A stretch of 45,836 nucleotides of DNA from Nitrospira sp. (GCA_025934915.1 JAICWG010000015.1:1-45836); one strand, 5' to 3'. Positions 1-9,540 are shown, counted from the first letter of the stretch. Numbers and translations are program-made. Notes: generated by a model from the sequence alone, not told the origin.

Positions 1-1434
1 CCCCAATTCATCGGGGTCAGTTAAAACAGTCAGGTCCGTCTCCAATGCGGACGGACGGGTCATTCCCCTTTCGGAGGCCACACGCCAGAGGCTGCAGATC
101 CTGGCATGCGCATATTGGACGTAGTATACCGGATTGTCGGCGGATCGTTGCTTCGCCAACTCCAGATCGAACTCCAGATGAGTCTTGGAATCCCGCATTA
201 AGAAATAGAACTTCGCGGCGTCGGCTCCGACCTCATCGAGGACTTCCCGCATCGTAATGAATTCCCCGGTCCGCTTGGACATCTTCACTTCGACTCCATC
301 CCGCAACAGCTTCACCAATTGGACCAGCACGACATGGAGACGATCTTTTGGATGTCCATATGCCTGCATGACGGCTTGCATGCGGGGGATATATCCATGG
401 TGGTCGGCACCGAACACGTCGATCAATAGATCATAGCCACGCCTCAGCTTGTCATGGTGGTAGGCGATATCGGACGCTAGGTACGTATACTCAGCGTCCT
501 GCTTCTTGACGACACGGTCTTTTTCATCGCCGTACATGGACGCCCGAAACCACCACGCACCCTCCTGTTGAAACAGGAGTTCGCGGGATTTCAATTCATC
601 CAGGGCCCGCTCGATGGCTTTGGACTCTAGAAGCGAAGCTTCGCTGAACCAGGATTGGATCTCGATACCAAATGACATAAGATCGTCACGGATGAGTCCT
701 AGCAAGATCTGATAAGCCAGAGATCGGCAGCGCGTCTCAAGGTCGGCAGGAGTCAGTTCACCGGCTACGAGGTCGAGCTGCTCCTTGATCTGTTGCGCCA
801 CAGCTGTGATGTACGAGCCATGATAGCCATCCTCAGGAAACTCGACGGTTCGCCCCGACAACTCTTGGTAACGGGCATACACAGACGCGCCCAACAATTT
901 CATCTGTCGGCCTGCGTCGTTGATATAGTACTCGCCTATGGCATCGTATCCGATCGCATTCAGTAACCGGACAACTGCGTACCCGACCGCCGCCCCCCGG
1001 CCATGGCCGACATGCAATGGACCGGTCGGATTTGCGCTCACATACTCAACCAACACTCGACGACCGGCTCCGACAACTGCCCGACCATAGCGAACCCCTT
1101 GTAATTCGATTTCACGGAGCACTTCCTGCCAAAGAGCCGGTTTAACCGTAAGATTCAAGAAACCGGGACGGGCGATTTCAACACGATCAAACAGCTGCTC
1201 TCTCTGAAGAAGGTTTTCTATGATGATTTGAGCGATATCATGCGGCGCCTTGTGTTCAGAGGAGGCCAAAGACATCGCCACCGTGGAAGCGAGGTCTCCC
1301 CACTCCGGCCGTTTGGGCGCATCAAGAGTAAGTGTGGGCCAAGCCGTCGTCTTCAACTGCCCTTTTAGTCTCGCGCCATTGAGAGCGCCAAGTAGGGCCG
1401 ATGTTACCCTCTCTTGCACGAGTCCTTGAGACAC
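1..1434 (-). CDS. argS: Arginyl-tRNA synthetase, C-terminus cut by window edge
   Basis: Class I aminoacyl-tRNA synthetase that charges tRNA-Arg in the cytoplasm. The frame is open from a GTG at 1434 to the left edge (478 codons); the family is usually about 560-590 aa, so roughly 100 residues lie outside. The N-terminal region fits the Arg-specific additional domain, followed by the class I signature SANPTGPLHVGHGRGAAVGY and the following YYINDAGRQMKLLG stretch, both typical of ArgS. The frame stays open to base 1, ending LTDPDELG. The GTG is chosen because no in-frame ATG lies just upstream and the family N-terminus begins here. The next gene upstream (glycosyltransferase) is on the same strand about 90 bp away. 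Confidence 0.93.
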   Translation of the reverse strand, partial: MSQGLVQERVTSALLGALNGARLKGQLKTTAWPTLTLDAPKRPEWGDLASTVAMSLASSEHKAPHDIAQIIIENLLQREQLFDRVEIARPGFLNLTVKPALWQEVLREIELQGVRYGRAVVGAGRRVLVEYVSANPTGPLHVGHGRGAAVGYAVVRLLNAIGYDAIGEYYINDAGRQMKLLGASVYARYQELSGRTVEFPEDGYHGSYITAVAQQIKEQLDLVAGELTPADLETRCRSLAYQILLGLIRDDLMSFGIEIQSWFSEASLLESKAIERALDELKSRELLFQQEGAWWFRASMYGDEKDRVVKKQDAEYTYLASDIAYHHDKLRRGYDLLIDVFGADHHGYIPRMQAVMQAYGHPKDRLHVVLVQLVKLLRDGVEVKMSKRTGEFITMREVLDEVGADAAKFYFLMRDSKTHLEFDLELAKQRSADNPVYYVQYAHARICSLWRVASERGMTRPSALETDLTVLTDPDELG

Positions 1435-1524
1435 AACAATTCCTCTAAGTCCTTACCAAAGAAAGGAAATTAACGCGCCACTGTATCACATGAGGTAGGC
1501 AGAGACAAGGCGGTTCATGTGGAA

Positions 1525-2529
1525 TTACGAGGGTTTGCACTGCTCCTCCTCTATCACAAGTCCTGATGCCATCAGAATCTCTTTGATCGGCACTTGAAGA
1601 CAGGGCTTCTCCTTGCACTTTTTAACTGCTTCCCACGACTCACAGATACAGGGCGACCCACGCAGGATCGTCACATGGCTACCTTGTGGGGCCCACCGCT
1701 GGGGGTCTGTTGGACCGAATAAGGCAATAGTCGGTACACCCAACAACGCAGACAAATGAGTCACACCCGAATCATGACCGATAGAGAATGTGCCCTGCGC
1801 AAGCACTCCTGCAAGCTGGGAAAGATCAAGGTCTCTGAGAACAATGGGTGGCTTACTCACAAACTGCAGTGCATGGCCCACGGTATCCTGATCAGCTGGT
1901 CCCTCCAAGACTAGCGGACACACTCCTCTTCGCCACAACTGTTCAATCAGCAAGGCCATCCTTCTGGGTTCAAGGCACTTGTGAATGCTTCCGCTCCCCG
2001 GATGCACAAGGGCCAGCGATTGATCGCACGAGATCCTCAGCGTCGCAAGATAGTCTTTACCCCGCTCCAAGAGATGGGGAGGGACTTGTACCGTTCTCTT
2101 CAACGAAGCATCTTCCGCCGTTTCACCCAACGTCTCAAGAAAGCGGTTGCTCTGATGCCTCGCGCGTAATTCCGGGGAAAATGGCGACTGAATCTGAACC
2201 CGCGCTACGCCCAAATCCTGAAATAGGGAACCCCGAGTGCCATCTGTGTCTTCCATCCAGACCACAGCCAAATCACATCGGTTCAACCATGATTGTAATT
2301 CCTCTGAGATGGATAAAGTTTCTGAAAACAATCCCAGACATGCTTGCCCTTCCAATGGAATCCAATCGTCAATCAACCCACACTCCGATAGTAGTCGACT
2401 TACAGCTGCAGCAGCCATGAGCACGGTCTCATGTTGGGGAAACTTCACGCTCAGATTCCTTATCGCTGGGACAGCCAGCAGGACATCCCCAAGCGCACCG
2501 GGATGAATGATAAGGATGGTGCGTTCCAC
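1525..2529 (-). CDS. Glycosyltransferase family 9 (ADP-heptose:LPS heptosyltransferase-like)
   Basis: Probable cytoplasmic GT-B enzyme adding heptose or a related sugar to lipopolysaccharide core. Near the N-terminus it has IIHPGALGDVLLAVPAIRNL, the family 9 acceptor-side signature. In the C-terminal half it has a nucleotide-sugar region with HPGSGS and later IGHDSGVTHLSALLGVPTIA followed by LFGPTDPQRWAP, typical of RfaF/WaaF relatives. The GTG at 2529 is preferred because it places the GALGD motif close to the N-terminus, follows a GGAAA sequence and lies 17 bp after mobA. An ATG at 2571 would add 14 residues and overlap mobA by 26 bp. The late cysteine cluster (CICESWEAVKKCKEKPC) is not explained by the fold. 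The sugar specificity cannot be read from sequence. Confidence 0.85.
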   Translation of the reverse strand: MERTILIIHPGALGDVLLAVPAIRNLSVKFPQHETVLMAAAAVSRLLSECGLIDDWIPLEGQACLGLFSETLSISEELQSWLNRCDLAVVWMEDTDGTRGSLFQDLGVARVQIQSPFSPELRARHQSNRFLETLGETAEDASLKRTVQVPPHLLERGKDYLATLRISCDQSLALVHPGSGSIHKCLEPRRMALLIEQLWRRGVCPLVLEGPADQDTVGHALQFVSKPPIVLRDLDLSQLAGVLAQGTFSIGHDSGVTHLSALLGVPTIALFGPTDPQRWAPQGSHVTILRGSPCICESWEAVKKCKEKPCLQVPIKEILMASGLVIEEEQCKPS

Positions 2530-2545
2530 AGATTTTCCAAAAACG

Positions 2546-3163
2546 CTATGACCCAAGACCCATATCAGCATCGTGCACTGATCGGACGTGTTCTAAATCG
2601 GCCGGCGTATTGATGTTGAACATGGAACGCCCATCGCGGTCTATTTGCCTGATCTCCATTTCGGCAATCACGCGTACGCGAAGAGCGGGATGACCTATCA
2701 TGCTTTGAATCTTCCGATTATGGAGATTCATCATTTCCTCAAGGACTGGAAGGCAGTCTCGGCCGTACAACGCATGAGTCGGCTGCAGACGACTCGCCCA
2801 CTGACTGATAACCATATCAGCCTGGTCTTTTAGCCGAACCATATACCGAATGACATCCGGGTTTAGGAACGGCATATCACAGGCCGCGAGGAAGATATGT
2901 TGAGTCTGAGCCCGTTGAAGACCCGTGTACAATCCACCAAGACTTCCGCAGTCTGGAATAATATCTCGGATCACGGGTACGTTTGCTTGCAGCGAAGGAC
3001 TGTCTTGAGCGATGACCACGCAAACCTGCTCAAACAATTCACAGAGGACAGCGCAGCTTCGCTCAAAGAGAGTCCTCTGACCGACAAGGATAAATCGCTT
3101 GTCCTCTCCCATCCTCCTACTCTTTCCCCCGGCCAGTAGTACGCCCGTCACATCGCTGATCAT
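2546..3163 (-). CDS. mobA: Molybdenum cofactor guanylyltransferase
   Basis: Transfers GMP from GTP to Mo-molybdopterin, giving the guanine dinucleotide form (MGD) used by DMSO reductase-family enzymes. The N-terminal nucleotidyltransferase motif GVLLAGGKSRRMGEDK is intact, followed by the AACDMPFLNPDVI metal-binding segment and the later LQPTHALYGRDCLP and FNINTPADLEHV elements of MobA. About 205 aa, normal for the family. The start is ATG 3163; a GTG at 3169 with an AGG just upstream is an alternative. It is the first gene of a short minus-strand group with the glycosyltransferase. An MGD supplier suits an organism whose nitrite oxidoreductase is an MGD enzyme, although that enzyme is not in this window. 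Confidence 0.92.
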   Translation of the reverse strand: MISDVTGVLLAGGKSRRMGEDKRFILVGQRTLFERSCAVLCELFEQVCVVIAQDSPSLQANVPVIRDIIPDCGSLGGLYTGLQRAQTQHIFLAACDMPFLNPDVIRYMVRLKDQADMVISQWASRLQPTHALYGRDCLPVLEEMMNLHNRKIQSMIGHPALRVRVIAEMEIRQIDRDGRSMFNINTPADLEHVRSVHDADMGLGS

Positions 3164-3183
3164 GAGCACATAACCTATTTGAT

Positions 3184-3217
3184 AAAAAAAGAGGGGGTAG
3201 GTCGCCCCACCCCCTCT
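3184..3217 (-). terminator. Rho-independent terminator of the bd-like oxidase/cytochrome operon
   Basis: On the minus strand a perfect 9-bp stem (AGAGGGGGT pairing with ACCCCCTCT, at 3209-3217 and 3190-3198) with a 10-nt loop is followed at once by seven T residues (3184-3190, overlapping the stem's last base). It lies 38 bp beyond the stop of the last cytochrome gene and just before mobA, so it should separate the two transcription units. Confidence 0.9.
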
Positions 3218-3254
3218 ATCCTCTTACTACGATAACGCGCGTGCCTAAGAAATG

Positions 3255-5033
3255 CTACAGCGCCTTACCCTTTTCTTTTTTCTTGTTGGCACGACGAGTC
3301 AGAACCCATCCTTCCAGCAATACAACACCGACGGCAATAACTGCCGGATAGATATAAGTTTCTTGAGGGATCGGTGGATTCATAAACGTATAGAAGAAGG
3401 CAGAAACAGCCATCTTTCGTCCGGCATCGCCATTGTGACCATCCCATGCGAAGAACACGGTCGGAATATATTGTCCCACCTCGAAGAAGGTATCCTCGTC
3501 GTAATCCTGGTCCTTCTTATTTCCAACTGGTCGCTGAATCATGACATACCAGCGACCATCCTTCCATTCTCCCTTGAGGAGCTTCATGCTCTCTTCGTAG
3601 TTATCGCGTTCCTCAAAATCCTTATCCCATCCTGTACCTTTGAAGGCACGAAGGGAACCGTCTGCTTCCCACTTGACGATATCAACCGGGAATTGGTCGC
3701 TGGAACCAAACAAGTAGCGAGGCTTGATCGGGGCAGGTAGCTCTTTCCACTTCACTGCCGTCTCAATGGCAATCGCATCGTTGTATACCGTGTAGTTGTT
3801 TTGGTGCGCTGCAATCGATCCCTCCTCGCCTGTCTTCGGCTCCTGCTCTTTAACATCGATATTAACCTGGGTTGGAGCCCAGGGAAGCTTTCCTTCAGCC
3901 ACGCTCTTGGTCCGGTCATCCCACTCAAGAAGATAGACGATTGATTTATTGTTGTAGAGTGACCGCACCCAGATATCGTCGATTCGGTTTACGAAGTTTC
4001 TGGGCTTATGAGTAATTTGTCCACCCATAGCCACGTATCGCTTTGGAGCTTTTTGCCAGGCCTCATGTTCAATGTTGGTCGGAATTTCACCCTCAACGAG
4101 ATCAGATGGGATCACGAAATTGATCTTCGGCTTATCAGTCAGCGGATCAATCGGAAGCGGGTTACCTAATGCATCCCTTTCACACAACGAATTGACAAAA
4201 TTCGCGATGTCCCACCGTTCATCCACCGTCGTGTTATCCGCAAACGATGGCATCGGAGTGCCATTGACACCTGTCGAGAAAGTTCGGAAAATGTTGCCCA
4301 CGTTGTATGGATCCTGGCGACTACCTCTAAAATTCCAGCACTTATGCCAGTCAGCCGGCTGAATCGAGAAACCCCAATCGTCTTTCAAATTGAAGGCGTT
4401 CCCGTCTCCGCGTCCTTCCATGCCGTGACACTCGACACATTTCTTTTCTACGACTAACTCACCACCGCGCTTCTTGCTCTCGTCGGTTGCAGGTTTTGCC
4501 TTGAGTTCAGCCAACTGTAATATTGTTTGAGTTTCCGACTGTTTATCCGTAAATTTTCGATCCTTGACCAACTGTGTTGTGACGAAAGACAAGACTTGAA
4601 GACGCTGTTCTTCGGTCAGGATACCTTCCCAGGATGGCATGGCGGAGCCAGGCAACCCATGAGTAACCGTCTCAAAAAGATCGTTTTGACCTGGGATTGG
4701 CTTTTTCGCATCGAACAATGGTAACTCACCGCTCGCTGTATGCCGAATCTTAAATGTCCCTTGATTGAAGTTTCGCGGACGAGGCCAGAGTCGATCAGCT
4801 CCAGGTCCGTCACCGGCACCGTCGACCCCGTGACACCAAACGCACTTGGTGAAATAAACGCGTTTTCCCGCCTCAATCATTTCTGCGGAGGGTTCAGGTG
4901 CAAGATCCCCTTTCTTAAAGCCTTCAGGGAGCCCTTGTGCCGAGACAATCGAATAGCTTGCACTAGACACCAGAACGACTCCGAAGGCAGCAACCGCTGC
5001 AATTCCGGCCTTCCGAGTTATGCTGTCCATCAT
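3255..5033 (-). CDS. Membrane-anchored diheme cytochrome c with C-terminal heme b domain (NxrC/EBDH-gamma-like)
   Basis: Last gene of the oxidase operon. After a signal peptide (hydrophobic stretch ending near SIVSAQG) there are two cytochrome c domains with CVWCH and CVECH heme motifs, each followed by a methionine region (GSAMPSWEG, TPMPSF). The C-terminal half resembles the heme b-binding gamma subunit of type II DMSO reductase enzymes (ethylbenzene dehydrogenase family): it has a beta-rich body with DDIWVRSLYNNKSIVYLLEW and later GRWYVMIQRPVG. One transmembrane helix and a Lys-rich tail close the protein, so the bulk should be periplasmic. ATG 5033 follows GAGG at good spacing; ATGs at 5045, 5039 and 5030 are alternatives, and an upstream extension to 5195 overlaps the preceding gene. 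The role as electron carrier to the oxidase is inferred. Confidence 0.85.
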   Translation of the reverse strand: MMDSITRKAGIAAVAAFGVVLVSSASYSIVSAQGLPEGFKKGDLAPEPSAEMIEAGKRVYFTKCVWCHGVDGAGDGPGADRLWPRPRNFNQGTFKIRHTASGELPLFDAKKPIPGQNDLFETVTHGLPGSAMPSWEGILTEEQRLQVLSFVTTQLVKDRKFTDKQSETQTILQLAELKAKPATDESKKRGGELVVEKKCVECHGMEGRGDGNAFNLKDDWGFSIQPADWHKCWNFRGSRQDPYNVGNIFRTFSTGVNGTPMPSFADNTTVDERWDIANFVNSLCERDALGNPLPIDPLTDKPKINFVIPSDLVEGEIPTNIEHEAWQKAPKRYVAMGGQITHKPRNFVNRIDDIWVRSLYNNKSIVYLLEWDDRTKSVAEGKLPWAPTQVNIDVKEQEPKTGEEGSIAAHQNNYTVYNDAIAIETAVKWKELPAPIKPRYLFGSSDQFPVDIVKWEADGSLRAFKGTGWDKDFEERDNYEESMKLLKGEWKDGRWYVMIQRPVGNKKDQDYDEDTFFEVGQYIPTVFFAWDGHNGDAGRKMAVSAFFYTFMNPPIPQETYIYPAVIAVGVVLLEGWVLTRRANKKKEKGKAL

Positions 5034-5083
5034 GTTCATCCTCATCTCTCTGTATGTCCAGGTTGTCAATAAACTAATCTTGT

Positions 5084-6121
5084 TTAATCCCAGGTTCGTG
5101 GATAGTACCCTGTGTGCCAATATTCGAACAAAATCACCTTCCAGATTTCGTCTACCGTTAAATGCTGTTCCCATGGAGGCATAACCGATGCCCAAGGAAA
5201 TCCTTCATTGGGCAACCCGATGCCGCCCTTAGAAACACGCCAAAAAATAAACGTTTCCTGAAGCTGTGCGATCGTGCCTGGGTCGGTAAAGTTTGCAGGA
5301 ATCGGGTTGAAGGCGAAGGCATGTAATCCGCGGCCATTAAGATTATCTCCATGGCAGAAATGACAGTTTTGGAAGAAGATCTCGCCTCCCTCACGGACAT
5401 ACTTCAAATACCCTTGATTCTTGTCGTCCCATGGATTGGCATTAGGCTTCATCAAACGTCCCATACCCTGCTCAACAATATTGGCGTTCGTGTACTCCTG
5501 ATCGTATTTGCCTTCCTGATTTACCCGATATGGATTTTGAGAAGTCTGCAATGTATAGGTCTTACCATGGACCTTTGTGCTGGCTGGCGGCGCTGGGTGA
5601 ACTGTTCGTAACTCGATCGGTTCTTCTGATTTGGGCACCATCGCGTTGTAGGAAAACCCACCGACAAGAATTGGAATGAGCACAATATACGCGTAACGCA
5701 AAAGCTTATTCATCCCGCCCTGCGCGTCTAATACGTTCATGATAGGCTGTTTGAATTTCTTCCAGTCATCTTCACTGGCCGAAACCCACATGAATACTGC
5801 GATAAGAGACACGGTTCCATACATGGCCCGCACGCTGAAGGGAATCGGTGGATAGACTCGGTATTTTAGATAAAGCAGTATGAATGCCCAGAAGCCGATT
5901 CCTTGCCAAAAACGAGGAAACGGCATACCCATGGCGCTCATCATGTAGCTCAATCCAGCGAAGCCGGCGACGAAACACGTGAGCTCAAAAAGCATCTGCA
6001 TCGGCATATAACCTTCGACTAAACGCACAGTGGTCGAGGGCACAATATTGAAGGTCATCCCTCCGAGGAGGAGAATCCCAATCACTCCGACCAGGGCACC
6101 GAGTGACATCAAGGCTTTCAT
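5084..6121 (-). CDS. Membrane-bound monoheme cytochrome c
   Basis: About 345 aa. The N-terminal half is membrane-embedded, with about five hydrophobic helices up to residue 160. A periplasmic C-terminal cytochrome c domain follows, with one CHFCH heme motif and a probable axial methionine in ASVMPPWEQH. The ATG at 6121 has GGGAG seven bases upstream, better supported than the in-frame TTG two codons earlier. It lies between two other cytochrome genes in one operon (46 bp to the upstream gene, about 50 bp to the downstream start), so it is likely an intermediate electron carrier for the bd-like oxidase complex. The helical N-terminal part is not one I can name; the heme domain assignment is secure. 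Confidence 0.85.
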   Translation of the reverse strand: MKALMSLGALVGVIGILLLGGMTFNIVPSTTVRLVEGYMPMQMLFELTCFVAGFAGLSYMMSAMGMPFPRFWQGIGFWAFILLYLKYRVYPPIPFSVRAMYGTVSLIAVFMWVSASEDDWKKFKQPIMNVLDAQGGMNKLLRYAYIVLIPILVGGFSYNAMVPKSEEPIELRTVHPAPPASTKVHGKTYTLQTSQNPYRVNQEGKYDQEYTNANIVEQGMGRLMKPNANPWDDKNQGYLKYVREGGEIFFQNCHFCHGDNLNGRGLHAFAFNPIPANFTDPGTIAQLQETFIFWRVSKGGIGLPNEGFPWASVMPPWEQHLTVDEIWKVILFEYWHTGYYPRTWD

Positions 6122-6166
6122 AGGCAAGCTCCCTTTACTCTCCGCATAACTGATAACCAGTGGCTA

Positions 6167-7474
6167 CTAAATCTTCGGTGGCGGCGCGCCGGCCTTCACC
6201 TGCGACAAATAATCGACTATCTTCTTCAACGCACCCGCGCTCAACTTTTGCCCAAAGACTTTCGGCATCGTGTTATCTGGGAACGGCTTTACGACATAAG
6301 CACTGGGATCCACGATAGACTCCATGATGTATTCTGCTGGAGATTTTGCAGTACCTTTATACGTGGGATCCTTTATGCGCTGTGGAGCGCTTGTACCTTC
6401 TTCAAGTTTAGGACCGATAGTGCCCATGGCTCCCGGGATGCCTGGAATCGTATGGCATGACACACATTGTCCTTTAGCAAAAATCTGGTCGATCGGTTCC
6501 GACCCATCAGCCATCAACGAAGTAGCTCCTGCTGGTTTGTCCTCGGCCATCTTGGGACGGTCGGCTTCTGGGATAAACTTCTCGTAGGCCTTCACGATCT
6601 CTTCAAAAGAGGGGGCATCGCGTCCTTCACGGACATAGAACCACGTGTCTACCGCTGCCAGCTCAGGAAGGCTGAGAGAGATAGGCGGCTTGTGAATAGC
6701 CGGCATTGGACTTTGCTTATCGTTAGTTCCCTTCACTCCATACCCGGACACAACGTAGCAGCTCGGACAGGCATGCGATTCAGCGATATACTCGAGACCA
6801 TTCTCAGCAGTTCCTGACCCTGGGAACGCTTCCTTTTGTTCATATTCACGCTTAGACGGATTGCCCTTGGAATACTTGGGATCCGCCAAACGCTCTTTCT
6901 CGGACCGCTCTGGAAGACCCGCCAAGTTCGGCGCTCGCTCCCCGAGCATGCCGGCATGGAACGCATGACAAAGTGGACATTGTCCCTTTCCAATAGCTCC
7001 TTGTTCTTTATTCTTTCCAATTCCACCAAAAATAATCTTTTCGCCTTCGTCAGCCAACTGTTGAGAAGTCATAGAACTGAAATCCAACTTTTCTTCCTTG
7101 GGAGGAAACCCTCCCTCAACTTGAGGAAGCCAGTTGCCGTATCCCGAAAGGAACGCAGCCACGAAAAACATAAACCCGCCGACCTTCAACATTGCACTGA
7201 GATTGGTAAAGTACAACGCCATAACGAAGGTCGTCACGGTAATCGTCACAAGAGACACCGGCAGCAAACGGCTTTCGCCATAAAAATTGGTTTTGTAATT
7301 GACGATTGCCATGAACAAAAAGAAGCAGGAAACAATTCCGATGAATGTCTTGAACACCGCACGCTTCTTTGCAGCAGGATCGCTGATAGACATCTGAAAA
7401 TAAACCATCAGGCCTACAAGGATAGCCAGAGCCATCCAACTCGCCGAGAACGTTTGAGCAATCAGGTTACCCAA
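6167..7474 (-). CDS. Membrane-bound multiheme cytochrome c (two CxxCH plus one CPSCY)
   Basis: 435 aa with four N-terminal transmembrane segments (to about residue 112), then two periplasmic cytochrome c-type domains. Heme motifs are CPLCH (about residue 167) and CVSCH (about residue 340). A third CxxC, CPSCY, lies at the equivalent of DPSAYVV in the second domain, so the two domains appear to be repeats (EYIAES..PSCYVV against EYIMES..PSAYVV). Whether CPSCY binds anything is unknown. The start is a TTG at 7474 with AGGAGG eight bases upstream; no better in-frame start was seen. It directly follows the oxidase gene (78-bp gap), so transfer of electrons to that oxidase is a reasonable inference. 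Confidence 0.85.
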   Translation of the reverse strand: MGNLIAQTFSASWMALAILVGLMVYFQMSISDPAAKKRAVFKTFIGIVSCFFLFMAIVNYKTNFYGESRLLPVSLVTITVTTFVMALYFTNLSAMLKVGGFMFFVAAFLSGYGNWLPQVEGGFPPKEEKLDFSSMTSQQLADEGEKIIFGGIGKNKEQGAIGKGQCPLCHAFHAGMLGERAPNLAGLPERSEKERLADPKYSKGNPSKREYEQKEAFPGSGTAENGLEYIAESHACPSCYVVSGYGVKGTNDKQSPMPAIHKPPISLSLPELAAVDTWFYVREGRDAPSFEEIVKAYEKFIPEADRPKMAEDKPAGATSLMADGSEPIDQIFAKGQCVSCHTIPGIPGAMGTIGPKLEEGTSAPQRIKDPTYKGTAKSPAEYIMESIVDPSAYVVKPFPDNTMPKVFGQKLSAGALKKIVDYLSQVKAGAPPPKI

Positions 7475-7552
7475 GATCTTGACCTCCTACAGCTACCGAG
7501 GTGGAAAAAGATCTCCTCCCCGTTGAGCCAACTATCAATCAATAAAACGCGA

Positions 7553-9469
7553 TTAGTGACTAGCAGCCGGCTGCGGAACGCTACCTGGGATGCCTGCTTT
7601 GGCCTCCACCGGAACCTTCTTTGCCGACAAGCTGCCCATCCAGAAGACGAAAAGGATACTGATCCAGAAAAACAACACATTGAATGAAATCATGTTAGCG
7701 GCGAATCCCACCGTATGAGTATAGGCCCAAGGGGAGTTATCCCGCATGATCTCATTGACGTGCCAGAACAGGCGAACGGAAGAACGAATATAGCCCATTA
7801 ATGCCATCATCCAGGTGAACGCGGTCGCCAACATAATGAGGGCATACTGTGAGCGAACAGAAATCTTACCCCACTCAATCGGCCCCATTTGCTTTGCCCC
7901 ACTCATCATCACGCTGTTCAGCGCGAACATAAAGAAGAGACATGACAACGTCGTCGCCACTTGCGGAACAGACAAACCGACCCGCACGTTCGCAGGAATA
8001 TAATACCCGTAAATAGCCAGCCAGATGATGTTGACATACGCGCAGGCAAAGAATACGCCCATGAAGATGTTCCCGAACTTCGCCCATGATACCGTCGAGA
8101 CTTTATTGCCTCGCATGTACCAGATGAAGCTCAACACTGTGGTCGTAATCATCACATTGATGCCGCCATTCTTCGCCGACATGACCCCAAAGTTACCCAG
8201 CACCGGATGCTGCTGTCCTCCCATGGCCTTCAATTCAGCTGGCGACATGACCATGGTGTGCGGCGTAATAAAAACCAAGAATCCGCAGATGAGCAGAAAC
8301 ACAAGATATTTAATGTACCGCTGATACTTCTCAGCACCACGCATGCGGCCCATTGCCTGCCAGAGATAGTAGTTGGAGCTCAAAAAGAGAATTCCGATCA
8401 TCGTGGCCTGGATAATAAAGAGCCATGCAAGCAAACCGCCCATCAAAGTGATTCCCATCTGCTGACGATACGCATATACTTCTCGCATGAGCCAATAGCC
8501 GGCAAAAGGTAGCGGAATTAAGAAGGAGACACCAAGCGCCATTGCGATGTAACCCATCCAATCGTAGTGCGCGCGGTCTTCATCAGTCTTTGCCGCCAGG
8601 AACTTATACGCGGCGTAGGCGGCCACGACCCCTCCACCGAACGCCATGTTGCCCAGAATGCGGTGAAGATTTAGCGGGTTCCACAAGGCGGTGTGGATAA
8701 CATGCCAGATGTTCCCGAGATACCGTCCCTGCTCGTCGACACCGGCAGGCGACATCATGAATCCAATCCAAGAATTCGCCAGGAACATGAGTAGCGTGCC
8801 GATGATATTCAAAACCACCGACATGCTCAAATGAATCCACTTAAGGAAACCCTCCTTCATCTTGTCCCAGCCATAGTAATAGATATAGAGGGTCCCGCTC
8901 TCAGCCACGAACATCAATGCGTAGATGTGCATCACAGGACGGAATATGCTGGATAGATACCCGAAGAACGCCGGATACAGAGTCAGAAATGTAAAGATCA
9001 GAATGCCACCAAGAATGGCCGTGAGCGAGTAAGCCGTGAGACTGATCTTGATAAAATCATAGGCCAGTTGATCGTAACGCTTCGCAAGCGCCTTGTCCTT
9101 GGTCACGACACCCATGAACTCGATGATCATACAGAAAATCGGCACAGCCAACACGAAGCTGCCATAATAAAGATGCTGTTGATTGGCAAACCAGATTAAG
9201 ACACGACTTTCGAAGTTGTATCGCGGATAGTCCTTGGGACCATCCGTGGTCTTAGGAGCGGGAGCGCCGACTACGATACCCTCTGTCTTGTAATAGACAT
9301 CCCGACCCTTCTCGACTTTATCTCCATCCTTCTTCACCGCATCGCCAGCAGGAGCCTCTTCACCGATAGCCGGGGAAGGCAGAGCTATGACGATTGGGAG
9401 TAGAAGGAGGCCGACCATCATGCAGAGCGCCATGATCGAAAACACGCGCTTGCCGGTTAAAAGGCCCAT
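7553..9469 (-). CDS. Cytochrome bd-like terminal oxidase, large subunit
   Basis: 638-aa polytopic membrane protein with about fourteen hydrophobic segments, the first probably signal-like and followed by a short Pro/Lys-rich exported stretch. It is far longer than CydA and I do not see the classic GRQPW signature. It matches the large bd-like oxidases described in Nitrospira. Conserved histidine-bearing blocks shared with the paralogue at 13028-14902 include QQHLYYG/QQHTYFG, AGVDEQGRYLGN..WHVIH, NPLNLHR, ITPHTMVM, GGQQHPVLGN and a C-terminal GYIRSSVRLFWHV; these are candidate heme or metal ligands. AAGGAGG sits six bases before ATG 9469. Two microprotein genes precede it and three cytochrome c genes follow. 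O2 reduction is inferred from the family. The electron donor is probably a cytochrome c rather than quinol, given the neighbours. Confidence 0.85.
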   Translation of the reverse strand: MGLLTGKRVFSIMALCMMVGLLLLPIVIALPSPAIGEEAPAGDAVKKDGDKVEKGRDVYYKTEGIVVGAPAPKTTDGPKDYPRYNFESRVLIWFANQQHLYYGSFVLAVPIFCMIIEFMGVVTKDKALAKRYDQLAYDFIKISLTAYSLTAILGGILIFTFLTLYPAFFGYLSSIFRPVMHIYALMFVAESGTLYIYYYGWDKMKEGFLKWIHLSMSVVLNIIGTLLMFLANSWIGFMMSPAGVDEQGRYLGNIWHVIHTALWNPLNLHRILGNMAFGGGVVAAYAAYKFLAAKTDEDRAHYDWMGYIAMALGVSFLIPLPFAGYWLMREVYAYRQQMGITLMGGLLAWLFIIQATMIGILFLSSNYYLWQAMGRMRGAEKYQRYIKYLVFLLICGFLVFITPHTMVMSPAELKAMGGQQHPVLGNFGVMSAKNGGINVMITTTVLSFIWYMRGNKVSTVSWAKFGNIFMGVFFACAYVNIIWLAIYGYYIPANVRVGLSVPQVATTLSCLFFMFALNSVMMSGAKQMGPIEWGKISVRSQYALIMLATAFTWMMALMGYIRSSVRLFWHVNEIMRDNSPWAYTHTVGFAANMISFNVLFFWISILFVFWMGSLSAKKVPVEAKAGIPGSVPQPAASH

Positions 9470-9540
9470 GGGATACCTCCTTAGATACGCTTACGTTAAA
9501 TTGAGGATGTTCACCAGAAGACTCGGCCACCTCTCGCAGC

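Noticed and set aside
5034..5195. Longer N-terminus for the heme b/cytochrome c fusion
   Set aside because: Would overlap the upstream cytochrome gene by 112 bp and bury the signal peptide; ATG 5033 has a ribosome binding site.
6836..7687. 283-aa plus-strand open frame
   Set aside because: Lies opposite the cytochrome c and oxidase genes; low-complexity, His/Arg-rich translation with no recognisable domain.
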